DNA of 64,000 nucleotides from Rhodococcus sp. KRD197 (GCF_017168235.1 NZ_JABFAO010000002.1:348729-412728); one strand, 5' to 3'; shown: positions 1 to 8,347, counted from the first letter of the stretch. Notes: generated by a model from the sequence alone, not told the origin. Made by a program: numbers and translations.

Positions 1-68
1 GCCACCACCGCATATGCAGCGCGAGAACGCATCCCGAGCAGATCGCGGACATCCTGAATGTGGTTCAT
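1..68 (-). CDS. Start of a gene behind the sensor kinase, probably its response regulator (cut by window edge)
   Basis: Only 22 codons are present. The ATG at 68 overlaps the TGA of the upstream sensor kinase (ATGA), the usual translational coupling of a kinase and its partner regulator. The visible residues begin MNHIQDVRDLLGMRSR and end in a hydrophobic AVV, which could be the first strand of a receiver domain. No receiver aspartate or DNA-binding domain is inside the window. The assignment therefore rests on gene position and coupling, not on a domain. Confidence 0.45.
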   Translation of the reverse strand, partial: MNHIQDVRDLLGMRSRAAYAVV

Positions 69-1318
69 CCGAATGCTGCTGTGCGGGGAACATCCGACGC
101 GCACCAGGTGAGATGCACGGTGGTCCCCTGTCCCGGAATCGAATCGATCCGAGAGGCGCCCCCTGGCAGTTGCCGGAGTCGGCCCTCGATGCTGACCGCG
201 ACTCCGAGTCGGTGCGGCGGGACGGAGGCCCGGTCGAACCCGACTCCGTCATCGGTGACCGTGGCCTGCAGAATGCCCGGTTGCGTCCGGACGGTGACGG
301 AGCGGTTCGACGGCCCAGCATGGCGGAGGCTGTTGCGCATCGCCTCTGCCAATGCCGCACCGATGGCACGGACAGCGTCGGCGGGATACGTCTGCGGCTC
401 AACGTTGGAGGTCGACGTTTGCGATATCGACTCGATATGGACGATGACTGATTCGTCGACGTCGTTTGCTGTAGCGCGCAATTGGGCGATGGCCTCGTCG
501 GCATCGACGAAAGTCGGCGCGGAATGCGTTCGGAGCGAGTCGAGTTGCCGCAGGGTGAGCCGAGCCTGGTTGACCACGCTCGGCGATCTTCCCTGCCGCG
601 CCACCGACAGCAGTGAGGACATGACTCCGTCGTGAGTGAGTGCATCGAACCGCTCTCGCTCGACCGCTCGCGCGGCCGCCGCTGCGGACCGTGCCGCCTG
701 TGCCTGCGTTCGAGTGATGGTGGCGTCGAGAATCCGTGCGGTTCGCAAGGCGGCAAGTGTCGCCGCGACGAAGATGGTGCAGAACATCATGCCGAAGACG
801 ATGTCGGCGAACAGCGGTGTGGTCACGAACGGTTCGCGTAGCACGTAGTTGATCGATTGCGCCGCGATCACGCCGACAGTCATGTGAACGAAGACCAGCA
901 CCGGTGGCCACACGCTGGCGGCGGCCAAGGACGCCAAGCCGGGGAAGGTGCTCAAATACACGCCCTGTACGTCGAACAGCGTTTGATCCCAGGCCAGCCA
1001 CCAACCGAGCACACACAGCAGGTAGGTCACCGCCGCGATGCTTCCGGCCATGCGGATCGCACGGATGCTCCCCGAGAAGGAGGACAGGCCGAACAGCAGG
1101 CCCGTACCGAATACGGCGATCACGCAGAACCAGTTCCACCAGGTCGGCGTCAGAAATGCGGTGCGTCGGATCTCCGGCAGGAGGATCAGAAAGTACGCGA
1201 CATAACCGGTGCCGACGAACCGAGCGAACATCTTCACCAGTCGTTCGAGCGACCTGCGTTCTTCGCCGTCTGCGGCCGTGTCGACGATCGGTGCAGCAGC
1301 CTTGGTTACCACGGACAT
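65..1318 (-). CDS. Membrane sensor histidine kinase (HATPase_c, DesK/LiaS-like class)
   Basis: The 417-residue protein has about five or six membrane segments in residues 35-195. A short dimerisation helix follows, with candidate phospho-acceptor His229 in the stretch ERERFDALTHDGV. The C-terminal ATP-binding domain shows an N-box (EAMRNSLRHA), a G1 box (DDGVGFD) and a G2-like GVAVSIEGR. This is the architecture of kinases that sense membrane or envelope state and phosphorylate a LuxR-type regulator. The signal is unknown. The ATG at 1318 has a purine-rich GGAGGAAA element just upstream. Its stop overlaps the next gene's start, so the two form an operon. Confidence 0.85.
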   Translation of the reverse strand: MSVVTKAAAPIVDTAADGEERRSLERLVKMFARFVGTGYVAYFLILLPEIRRTAFLTPTWWNWFCVIAVFGTGLLFGLSSFSGSIRAIRMAGSIAAVTYLLCVLGWWLAWDQTLFDVQGVYLSTFPGLASLAAASVWPPVLVFVHMTVGVIAAQSINYVLREPFVTTPLFADIVFGMMFCTIFVAATLAALRTARILDATITRTQAQAARSAAAAARAVERERFDALTHDGVMSSLLSVARQGRSPSVVNQARLTLRQLDSLRTHSAPTFVDADEAIAQLRATANDVDESVIVHIESISQTSTSNVEPQTYPADAVRAIGAALAEAMRNSLRHAGPSNRSVTVRTQPGILQATVTDDGVGFDRASVPPHRLGVAVSIEGRLRQLPGGASRIDSIPGQGTTVHLTWCASDVPRTAAFG

Positions 1319-1360
1319 GCCATTTCCTCCGCATCTATGCCGAGGAGTGTAGGTGGAACT

Positions 1361-2071
1361 TCAGCTGTCCTTCAAAGCCTTCAGTCGTTCGAATGACGCC
1401 TCGTGACGTGTCCGGCGACGGCGGAATGCGGTCGCGCCGGACCATGTCGCGATGGACAGCGCCAGAACAACTCCCGCAGCGATCAGCGGTGCGGGGGTGC
1501 CGGGGGCGATGCCCTCGAAGAACAGCATCGCGCCGAAGACGAAGAACAGCGCAGCCGCGGAGTACTGAATCGTCCGTTCCGGCAGATGTTTACCGAGGAC
1601 GGCGCCCACGACGATAGCGAGGGCGTCGGCGGCAACCATGCCTACCGTCGACCCGATCCATACACCGACCCAGTCGTTGTCGGTGGCGAGGGTGACCGTC
1701 GCGAGCATGGTCTTGTCGCCGAGTTCGGCGAGGAAGAACGCCGACGCAATGGCCAGGAAGGCCGACCGGGTGATTTTCGACGCCTTGGCGCCCTCGTCCT
1801 CGGAGAGGGAGTCGCCGCGCAGGGTCCACAACCCGAATACGACGAACGCGATACCGCCGACGATCGAGATGGCCGCAGTCGGTATCGACAGACCGAGGAA
1901 GTGGCCGACGGCGACGGAGACGAGGTGCACGATGGTGGTGGCGACGGTGATGCCACCGATGACGACGTACCAGCGGTACCGGAGTGCGAACGTCATCGCC
2001 ATGAGCTGCGACTTGTCACCGAGTTCGGCGACGAAGATGACAGCGAAGCTGAGCAACAGGGCAGAAAGCAC
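1361..2071 (-). CDS. Gdt1/TMEM165 (UPF0016) family manganese exporter
   Basis: The 236-residue inner-membrane protein has two homologous halves, each carrying the family signature E-L-G-D-K-(S/T), at residues 16-21 and 116-121. In this family these acidic motifs form the cation path, and characterised bacterial members export Mn2+. The start is GTG at 2071 with GAGGAG about nine bases upstream. The leader carries a yybP-ykoY riboswitch (separate entry), which fits Mn2+-induced expression. The linker around residues 86-100 is acidic and probably cytoplasmic. The sensor kinase gene follows after 42 bp. Family assignment is firm; the substrate is inferred from family and riboswitch. Confidence 0.93.
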   Translation of the reverse strand: MLSALLLSFAVIFVAELGDKSQLMAMTFALRYRWYVVIGGITVATTIVHLVSVAVGHFLGLSIPTAAISIVGGIAFVVFGLWTLRGDSLSEDEGAKASKITRSAFLAIASAFFLAELGDKTMLATVTLATDNDWVGVWIGSTVGMVAADALAIVVGAVLGKHLPERTIQYSAAALFFVFGAMLFFEGIAPGTPAPLIAAGVVLALSIATWSGATAFRRRRTRHEASFERLKALKDS

Positions 2072-2097
2072 GGGCGGGGACTCCTCGGTCGACTACA

Positions 2098-2222
2098 TGA
2101 CCGAAGGTCTCGCCCACCGCTTCGTCTGCTTCGTGAGCAAGACGGACGGTTCACCGTGCCGGGCTACACCTTTCGGCGTCGGCCAGTATGTCGACACAGC
2201 AATTGCGGGCTACTCCCCTTCG
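2098..2222 (-). promoter_or_regulatory. yybP-ykoY (Mn2+) riboswitch in the leader of the Gdt1-type transporter
   Basis: Read on the minus strand, the leader contains the invariant 5' element GGGGAGTAGC (about 2220-2211), then GACATACTGG, and ends with a 3' helix containing GGCGAGACC and a complementary GGTC (about 2115-2098). These are the conserved parts of the yybP-ykoY aptamer, which binds Mn2+ and switches on Mn exporters. It ends about 27 nt before the GTG at 2071, so control could act on translation or transcription. No U-rich terminator is evident, which favours ribosome-site control. The outer boundaries are approximate. Confidence 0.85.
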
Positions 2223-2307
2223 CTGGCGCCAACACTATGGTGCGGGGGCCGAATTGTCCATCGGGACAATAAGTTTGGCTTCCCGAAGTCTCGACTGCGG
2301 GAACGGT

Positions 2308-2835
2308 TCACGACGCGAGGAGCATTGCCAAAACTGCGGTGTCGGGATCGCTGATCGGATCGAGACCCACCCTGCTTCGCATGGCCGTGACGGTGCCGTC
2401 GGATTCGGCTTCGACCCAGGCGGCGCGGTGTTCGAGGCCCAGATGCGGCAAACCCGGAAGCAGCACGCAGCCCGAGGCCGCGCCTGCGCACTCGGGCAGC
2501 GACGGCGTGGTCTCCGAGGGCGGATGGAGCATCAACAGCGCCGACGGTTGGTGCTGGGCATACCGGCCGGGTGTGACGGCCGTCTCACCGACTACCGGTC
2601 CGTCGGCGAGGACGAGACCCACCACGCCGGGCTCCGGGTCGTCGGGAAGCTCCTCGCGTACGCCGAACACCGTGGAGGTGGCGAGCAAACCGGGCATCGA
2701 CGCGACCTGCACGGCGAGCGCCAGGAACTGAGCCCACTCCTTGGTGGTATCCGGCCAGCGACCCGACACGACGAAGCCGCGCAGCAATCCTGCGGCATGG
2801 AAAGGGGAAATACCGATGAGTTTGCGCTCGTTCAT
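2308..2835 (-). CDS. Conserved hypothetical protein, Rv3847-like by position
   Basis: A 175-residue soluble protein without signal peptide or membrane segment. No domain is recognised. It lies directly downstream of sodA on the same strand, the position held in M. tuberculosis by Rv3847 (next to sodA, Rv3846), and has a similar length. The ATG at 2835 is preceded by GGGAGCTGTGAG, giving a usable GGGAG site. It is separated from sodA by a 51-bp palindrome that may end the sodA transcript. Function unknown. Confidence 0.75.
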   Translation of the reverse strand: MNERKLIGISPFHAAGLLRGFVVSGRWPDTTKEWAQFLALAVQVASMPGLLATSTVFGVREELPDDPEPGVVGLVLADGPVVGETAVTPGRYAQHQPSALLMLHPPSETTPSLPECAGAASGCVLLPGLPHLGLEHRAAWVEAESDGTVTAMRSRVGLDPISDPDTAVLAMLLAS

Positions 2836-2965
2836 CTCACAGCTCCCTTGGGTGATTCGGCCAGGGGTGATACCCGGTTACACCACGTTGGGTACGGCAA
2901 GCATGAATGAGGACGGGCTGGCACACAAGAGAGTGCGAGTGCCAGTTGACGCTCCCCCCCTAGAC

Positions 2966-3016
2966 GCATGAATGGACCATTGCAACCGTCTAGCCGTTGC
3001 AATGGCCCATTCATGC
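2966..3016. repeat. 51-bp palindromic repeat, copy 1 (downstream of sodA)
   Basis: Two 21-nt arms (GCATGAATGGACC... and its inverse) enclose a 9-nt loop CGTCTAGCC. One stem position is A-C on the plus strand but G-U in minus-strand RNA, the strand of sodA, whose stop is 36 bp away. A C-run precedes it on the plus strand. Members of the same family lie at 18093, 53070 and 54266. Confidence 0.95.
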
Positions 3017-3050
3017 CGAAAACCGGCGGAACCGCCGAAAACCGGCGGAA
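3016..3050. repeat. Two tandem CCGAAAACCGGCGGAA units between palindrome and sodA stop
   Basis: The unit starts at 3016 and again at 3035 (19-bp period) and fills the gap between the palindrome and the sodA stop codon. Similar CCGAA-type arrays abut palindrome copies 2 and 4. Confidence 0.8.
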
Positions 3051-3052
3051 AA

Positions 3053-3676
3053 CTACGGGAAAATCAGACCCGGGGTCTTCGACGTCGCTGCTTCGAAGCG
3101 TGCCTGGACATCGGCCCAGTTCACTACGTTCCAGAAAGCCTTGACGTAGTCGGCCTTGACGTTCTTGTACTGCAGGTAGAACGCGTGCTCCCACATGTCG
3201 ACCTGGAGCAGCGGGATGATGCCGAGTGGCACGTTGGCCTGCTGATCGTAGAGCTGGAAGGTGAGCAGCTTCTTGCCCAGCGAGTCGTAGCCGAGCACTG
3301 CCCAGCCCGATCCCTGCAGGCCATTGGCGGCTGCGGTGAACTGCGCACGGAACTTGTCGAACGAGCCGAACTGGTCGTCGATTGCTGCGCTGAGTTCGCC
3401 TTCGGGCTTGTCGCCACCGTTGGGCGAGAGGTTCTTCCACCAGATGGAGTGGTTGACGTGTCCGCCGAGGTGGAACGCGAGGTTCTTCTCGAACAGGAAG
3501 ATCGAACCGTGATCGTCGTTTTCGCGAGCCGCTGCGAGCTTCTCGAGTGCGGTGTTGGCGCCGGCGACGTACGCTGCGTGGTGCTTCGAGTGGTGCAATT
3601 CGTTGATCTCGCCCGAGATGTGAGGCTCGAGAGCGGAGTAATCGAAATCAAGGTCGGGCAGGGTGTACTCGGACAC
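3053..3676 (-). CDS. sodA: Superoxide dismutase (Mn/Fe family)
   Basis: The 207-residue enzyme converts superoxide to H2O2 and O2. All four metal ligands are visible: His28, His76, Asp160 and His164 (in DMWEH). Length and sequence match mycobacterial SodA. Residue 145 is Gln (YDQQ), whereas the iron-dependent M. tuberculosis enzyme has His there. Gln at this site goes with manganese use, so this is probably a Mn- or cambialistic enzyme. No signal peptide is seen. The gene is monocistronic, with a palindromic hairpin 36 bp after the stop. Confidence 0.97.
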   Translation of the reverse strand: MSEYTLPDLDFDYSALEPHISGEINELHHSKHHAAYVAGANTALEKLAAARENDDHGSIFLFEKNLAFHLGGHVNHSIWWKNLSPNGGDKPEGELSAAIDDQFGSFDKFRAQFTAAANGLQGSGWAVLGYDSLGKKLLTFQLYDQQANVPLGIIPLLQVDMWEHAFYLQYKNVKADYVKAFWNVVNWADVQARFEAATSKTPGLIFP

Positions 3677-3918
3677 GTGGTTCCCTTCATCTTCTCGACG
3701 CCGCGCTCACCGTGAATTCGAAGGCGCGCACGTCCTACTGTGGATCTTTCGTAGGGCTCAACCCAATCCCATATCTACCCTCAGTGCAACAGTTGTAATC
3801 GAGATCCATTCCGTTCGATCGATTCCGGACAATTCCGACAACCTGCGTAGGTAACGGACAGGTCACGGCAAGGTCCCACAATTCGTCCAGCAGGTGAACG
3901 GGCAACTACCATGGCCCG

Positions 3919-5067
3919 GTGTCCCCTTTGCGCAGATCGGGCGAGCAAGCCGACTCACCTTCTGCGATGAGTGCTGTCTACGCACCGCGAGTCGAACTCG
4001 CGGGTGCAAATCTGTTGCGATTCATCGCGGTTCTGGCCGTGTTGTACTCCCACATCTCCTTTTATCTGATCGACGACCGAGGCGACGGCTGGTGGATGCT
4101 CGACTTTGGATACTGGCTCTTCGTCCAGGTCATCGGCGTGAACCATCATCTCTCGTTCGTCGGTGTCGCGGTATTCATGCTTCTCACCGGTCTGCTCGTC
4201 ACCCGGTCTGCGATGCGCCAGTCACGACGAGATTTCACCGTCAGTCGGCTCTCGCGACTGATTCCTGCGCTGTGGGTGGCCATCGCGCTCGCGATTATTC
4301 TGGTGCGGCTGGGCATCAACGGAATGTTCGGCCCGCAGGACGGAGTTTCGAACTTCGAGGCCGTGCTCAGCTTCTTCCTCGGCGGATTCTTCCTGAAGCC
4401 CCAAGTCGCAGTCCTCGGCGTCACCTGGACCCTGGCTGTGCAGTTGATGTTCTACCTCTACTGCGTCGCCGCCCGTGACGTACTCCGCTCGCGGCCCATT
4501 CTGGTGCCGATCATAGGCGCGGCGCTGTGCAGCGTCGTGCTCCTCTACAACGCGCTCGTGCCCGACCCGTGGACGATCCCGATGCTGTCGAAGATCGCCG
4601 CGACGCTGCCGACGCTTTTTCTGGGACAGATCATCTACCTGAGCTGGAGCAAGATCGTCGGCTGGCGCTCGATCCTCGTGGCAGTGCTCGCCCAGGCCGT
4701 CGTGGTGCAGCTGGCCACCGAGGTCGGCGCCTACTGGGCGGGCGGCCGGTACTTGTGGACCATCATCGTCGTCGCCGCGATGGTTCTGCTCCTCGGACGG
4801 TACGACGGACGGGCCGCGCACTGGTCGATCATCCGCTGGACGGGCACCCGTAGCTACGCGATCTATCTCCTGCACACGCTGATCCTGTACCGCGTTTTCC
4901 AGTTCGTTGTTCCCTACACGGGACCGACCGGCGCCGTCATCGCGTTCGTTGCCGTCACCGCCGTGGCGTCGGAAATCCTCTACCGGTGGGTGGAGACGCC
5001 GGCCGCCCGGTGGCTCAATGGACGCTTCCGCAGCCGCACGCACGTAGCGCAGTCGAGCGCCCACTAG
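3919..5067 (+). CDS. Acyltransferase-3 family membrane protein
   Basis: The 382-residue protein has about ten hydrophobic segments. Its N-terminal motif LLRFIAVLAVLYSH, with His at the end of the first helix, and a later RLSRLIPAL are typical of acyltransferase-3 (OafA/WecH-like) enzymes that acylate sugars or lipids at the membrane. The GTG at 3919 gives the longest form. An ATG at 3967 (MSAVYAPR) starts nearer the domain, but neither has a clear ribosome site. It is divergent from sodA across 242 bp. The acceptor cannot be told from sequence. Confidence 0.85.
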   Translation: MSPLRRSGEQADSPSAMSAVYAPRVELAGANLLRFIAVLAVLYSHISFYLIDDRGDGWWMLDFGYWLFVQVIGVNHHLSFVGVAVFMLLTGLLVTRSAMRQSRRDFTVSRLSRLIPALWVAIALAIILVRLGINGMFGPQDGVSNFEAVLSFFLGGFFLKPQVAVLGVTWTLAVQLMFYLYCVAARDVLRSRPILVPIIGAALCSVVLLYNALVPDPWTIPMLSKIAATLPTLFLGQIIYLSWSKIVGWRSILVAVLAQAVVVQLATEVGAYWAGGRYLWTIIVVAAMVLLLGRYDGRAAHWSIIRWTGTRSYAIYLLHTLILYRVFQFVVPYTGPTGAVIAFVAVTAVASEILYRWVETPAARWLNGRFRSRTHVAQSSAH

Positions 5068-5093
5068 GAACACCCGACCGCACAGCTGCGGCC

Positions 5094-6053
5094 TCAGAGC
5101 TGCGGCATGACCTCGGACGCGACGAGCTCGAGATGATCGAGATCGGCCAGGTCGAGCGTCTGCAAGTACACGCGTGAGGCGCCCAGTTCGCCGAACCGGC
5201 CGATCTTGTCGACCAGCTCGGCCGGGCTCCCCGCCGCCCCGTTTTCACGCAACTCCGATACCTCACGTCCGATCTTCGATGCCCGTCGGGCAATCTCCTC
5301 TTCGCTTTTGCCGCAGCACAGCACGAGTGCGTTGCTGTAGAGCAGGGACTTCGGATCGCGGCCGGCCTCGGATGCGGCGTCGCGCACGCGGTCGAACTGA
5401 ACCCTGGTCTCCTCGAGCGAGGAGAACGGGATGTTGAACTCGTCCGCGTACTTCGCGGCCAGGGCGGGCGTGCGCTTCTTGCCCTTCCCGCCGATCAGGA
5501 TCGGCGGACGCGGCGACTGAACCGGTTTGGGCAGCGCCGGCGAATCGGTGATCGGATAGTGCTTGCCGTCGAACGAGAATGTCTCACCCGACGGGGTTTC
5601 CCACAGGCCGGTGATGATGGCCAACGATTCTTCGAGCCTGTCGAACCGCTCACCGAGTGGCGGGAAGGGAATGCCGTACGCCCTGTGCTCCTCCTCGAAC
5701 CAGCCCGCACCGAGTCCGAGATCCACTCGGCCACCGCTCATCGCGTCGACCTGCGCCACGCTGATCGCGAGCGGGCCCGGGTAGCGAAAGGTCGCCGACG
5801 TGACGAGGGTGCCGAGGCGGATGGACGAGGTTTCCCGGGCGATGCCGGCGAGAGTGATCCACGCGTCGGTCGGTCCGGGAAGCCCGTCGGAGTTCATGGC
5901 GAGGTAATGATCCGAACGGTAGAACGCGCCGAACCCCAGCATTTCTGCAGACTGCGCCACCCGAAGAAGGTCGTCGTAGGTGGCGCCCTGCTGAGGTTCG
6001 GTGAAGACACGAAGCTCGATGCCGGCGGATTCCGCGCTGGAAGATATAACCAT
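5094..6053 (-). CDS. LLM-class F420-dependent oxidoreductase
   Basis: The 319-residue TIM-barrel protein of the luciferase-like monooxygenase family probably uses coenzyme F420. Visible features are YRSDHYLAM, the ridge SATFRYPGPLAISVAQVDAMSGGR, GLGAGWFEEEH and the PRPPILIGGKGKKRTP segment. It is convergent with the acyltransferase and leaves only 26 bp between stops. Its 5' side faces the DnaA-box-like cluster. The substrate is unknown. A second LLM protein lies at 43312. Confidence 0.9.
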   Translation of the reverse strand: MVISSSAESAGIELRVFTEPQQGATYDDLLRVAQSAEMLGFGAFYRSDHYLAMNSDGLPGPTDAWITLAGIARETSSIRLGTLVTSATFRYPGPLAISVAQVDAMSGGRVDLGLGAGWFEEEHRAYGIPFPPLGERFDRLEESLAIITGLWETPSGETFSFDGKHYPITDSPALPKPVQSPRPPILIGGKGKKRTPALAAKYADEFNIPFSSLEETRVQFDRVRDAASEAGRDPKSLLYSNALVLCCGKSEEEIARRASKIGREVSELRENGAAGSPAELVDKIGRFGELGASRVYLQTLDLADLDHLELVASEVMPQL

Positions 6054-6079
6054 GATTCGAGTGTAGGAGCGCCGAAACC

Positions 6080-6158
6080 TGTGGATAAAACCGGCGATTG
6101 TCCGAATTCTGTGGATCGGCCTGTGGATACTGTGGATAACCCACCCGGGTTATCCACA
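6080..6158. promoter_or_regulatory. Cluster of five DnaA-box-like 9-mers
   Basis: TGTGGATAA occurs at 6080-6088 and 6131-6139, TGTGGATCG at 6110, TGTGGATAC at 6122 and TTATCCACA at 6150-6158. Three match TTATCCACA exactly. The last two form a perfect 12-bp inverted repeat around a 4-bp ACCC centre (6131-6158). The cluster fills the gap between two divergent genes. It may bind DnaA for titration or regulation; an unrelated operator is possible. Confidence 0.6.
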
Positions 6159-6192
6159 ACTCGCGAGGTTTGCGGGTGGCAGCCCGAGCAGG

Positions 6193-6564
6193 GTGCGTGA
6201 CAAGATCGTGCACGTGTCTGCTCCGGATCTGCCCGCTGTGCCCGCTGTGCCCGCTGCCGAGCTTCCCGCCGATCTGAGCGGGTCGATACTGCTCGACGTT
6301 CGCGAGGATGAAGAATGGCGTCACGGCCACGCCCCGGGCGCCCTGCACATCCCGATGAGCGAAGTGCCTTCGCGAGTGGGTGAAATCGAGCCGGACGCGT
6401 CGACGTACGTCGTATGTGGGGTGGGCGCACGGTCGGCACGGGTCGTGCAATACCTGACCCAGATCGGCTACGAAGCCGTCAACGTCGATGGCGGAATGCA
6501 CGCGTGGGTCGCCGCCGGTCGCCCGCTGGTGCGCGAGGACGGCACCGAGGCGAGAATCGTCTAG
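6193..6564 (+). CDS. Rhodanese-domain protein (single domain)
   Basis: The 123-residue protein has one rhodanese fold: LLDVREDEEWRHGHAPGALHIP, then active-site Cys75 in VVCGVGARS and the closing GGMHAWVAAG. Such proteins carry persulfide sulfur to acceptors. The N-terminus has a 9-bp tandem repeat coding for PAVPAVPA. GTG at 6193 is the outermost start, with further GTGs at 6208 and 6214 just inside. The stop shares a base with the next gene's start (TAGTG), so it heads a three-gene operon with the zinc-ribbon protein and glpQ. Confidence 0.88.
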   Translation: MRDKIVHVSAPDLPAVPAVPAAELPADLSGSILLDVREDEEWRHGHAPGALHIPMSEVPSRVGEIEPDASTYVVCGVGARSARVVQYLTQIGYEAVNVDGGMHAWVAAGRPLVREDGTEARIV

Positions 6565-7577
6565 TGGCCGCTTTCCAGGTTTGTGCGCGATGCGCGACGC
6601 GGTGGCCCGTCGGGACACGCCCAGCGGTGTGGTGCCCGCGTTGTCACGGAGTGCTGCTCTCACCGGTTTCCGCGCAGGCCCCGGCCCGAGGTAGACGGAA
6701 CTTCAAGTGGGTAGCGCGCAAGCCCAAGAGCAAGAACCCCCAACGCACACCTGTGCGGACTGCCCGGCAGGTCGCCACGCCCAAATACGATCAGATCCCG
6801 CGCTGGGGTCTGACAGACCGCCGGGTGGACACCGCCGACGAACCTGAAACTCGGGTCGAGCGCTGGTCCGACGCGGCCTCCGGGCTCCTCATGCTCACCG
6901 CCGCCCTGCTCGGTGTCGCGGTCGTGGCCGAGGGGCTGCGGTACGCGATTCTGCTGTACAACCGCACACGACTGGTGAGCCCGAGCACGCTCGTCATCTC
7001 CGATGCACTCGTTCTCTTCTCGCAGGTCGCCTCCATCGTCATCGGCGTCGCTGCCGCGGTGGCGTCGGGATGCTGGCTGGTGACGAGGCGTCGCGCCGTG
7101 TTCGAGCGGGCCGGGCAGCGCGATCCCCGCAGCGTGCGGTCGCTGCTGATCGGGTGCCTCGTCCCCGTCCTGTCGCTGGTCTTGCCCGGGGTGTACCTCA
7201 CCGAGCTGGTCGAGCGGAAGAACGGCCCGGATCGAGATCGACTGCTGTTGCTCGTGCGGCTCTGGTGGGCGATGTGGGTCGTCGATTGGATTCTCATGTT
7301 GCTCGTATCGATCTGGCGGACGCGAGATTCCTTGCAGGCGCGTGCCGACGGTGTGTTGTTGGCGGCGTTGCTGTGCCTCGTGGCCGCCGGCGTTGCGTTG
7401 CTGACGATCTACCTCATGCGCAGCGTCGACGAACTTCGATGGCGCGGCGGCAGACGGCCGGATCCCACGCGCTGGGTCGTTGCCGTTCCCCGCAGCCGCA
7501 ACACCGAGCGCCCCGATGCCGACATCGAGACCGACACCGAGTCCGGCGTCGAGCACGAGAAAGCGTCGACGTCGTGA
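6564..7577 (+). CDS. Zinc-ribbon DUF4328 membrane protein (Rv3843c-like)
   Basis: The 337-residue protein starts at GTG 6564 inside the upstream TAG. The N-terminus is a zinc ribbon (Cys7-x2-Cys10 and Cys24-x2-Cys27), followed by a basic proline-rich linker. About six membrane helices run from residue 105 to 280, with the DUF4328 signature WWAMWVVDW. The C-terminal tail is acidic. Next to glpQ, it sits where M. tuberculosis has the membrane protein Rv3843c. Function unknown. Its TGA overlaps the next GTG (GTGA). Confidence 0.82.
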   Translation: MAAFQVCARCATRWPVGTRPAVWCPRCHGVLLSPVSAQAPARGRRNFKWVARKPKSKNPQRTPVRTARQVATPKYDQIPRWGLTDRRVDTADEPETRVERWSDAASGLLMLTAALLGVAVVAEGLRYAILLYNRTRLVSPSTLVISDALVLFSQVASIVIGVAAAVASGCWLVTRRRAVFERAGQRDPRSVRSLLIGCLVPVLSLVLPGVYLTELVERKNGPDRDRLLLLVRLWWAMWVVDWILMLLVSIWRTRDSLQARADGVLLAALLCLVAAGVALLTIYLMRSVDELRWRGGRRPDPTRWVVAVPRSRNTERPDADIETDTESGVEHEKASTS

Positions 7578-8347
7578 GCGATCGTCGTCGCCCGTTCGTC
7601 GTCGCCCACCGCGGCGCCTCCGAGGAAAAGAAGGAACACACCCTCGTCGCGTTCGACCACGCACTCCAGCAGGGAGCCGACGCCCTCGAGTGTGACGTGC
7701 GGATCACCCGGGACGGGCACATCGTGTGCGTACACGACCGTCGAGTCGACAGAACTTCCACTGGAACCGGTCTGGTCAGCGGACTGTCCTACGAGACGCT
7801 CAAGACCTTCGATTACGGCGCCGAAGGCGAACCCGCCGAAGTCCTGCTCCTGTCCGACCTGATCAAGCTGGTCTTGGACTGGACGAGCAAACCGGTGAAA
7901 CTGTTCATCGAGACCAAGCACCCGGTCCGCTACGGCTCTCTCGTCGAGAACAAGGTGCTGGCCGAGTTGCATCGCTACGGATTGGCGCAGCCCGCGTCCG
8001 CGGCCCACTCGCGTGCGGTGATCATGTCGTTCGCACCGACCGCGGTGTGGCGGGTCCGTCGGATGGCGCCGCTGCTCCCCACTGTGCTGCTCGGCGACGC
8101 CTCTCGCTACCTCGGCGGGGGCGCCGCGACGGCGGTCGGCGCGACCGCGGTGGGGCCGTCGATCAAGTCGCTACGCGAGCGCCCGTGGATCGTGGACAGG
8201 GCCGCGGCGTCGGGACGCGCGACGTACTGCTGGACCGTCGACGAGAAAGCCGACGTCGAGCTGTGTCTGGAGTTGGGCGTGGGATGGATCGCCACCAACA
8301 ACCCCGGACGAACACGGGCCTGGCTCGACCAGGGGGCGGGAGCGTAA
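7574..8347 (+). CDS. glpQ1: Glycerophosphodiester phosphodiesterase
   Basis: The 257-residue GDPD hydrolyses glycerophosphodiesters to glycerol-3-phosphate and an alcohol. Catalytic motifs are AHRGA near the N-terminus, ALECDVRIT (metal-binding Glu and Asp), VHDRRVDRT and the C-terminal TVDEKADVE. There is no signal peptide, so it should be cytosolic, as with M. tuberculosis GlpQ1 (Rv3842c). The GTG at 7574 overlaps the preceding stop (GTGA); upstream in-frame codons lie inside the DUF4328 gene and are rejected. Confidence 0.93.
   Translation: MSDRRRPFVVAHRGASEEKKEHTLVAFDHALQQGADALECDVRITRDGHIVCVHDRRVDRTSTGTGLVSGLSYETLKTFDYGAEGEPAEVLLLSDLIKLVLDWTSKPVKLFIETKHPVRYGSLVENKVLAELHRYGLAQPASAAHSRAVIMSFAPTAVWRVRRMAPLLPTVLLGDASRYLGGGAATAVGATAVGPSIKSLRERPWIVDRAAASGRATYCWTVDEKADVELCLELGVGWIATNNPGRTRAWLDQGAGA

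Noticed and set aside
3737..3750. Single TGTGGATCT upstream of sodA as a DnaA box
   Set aside because: Isolated, imperfect match with no second site nearby.
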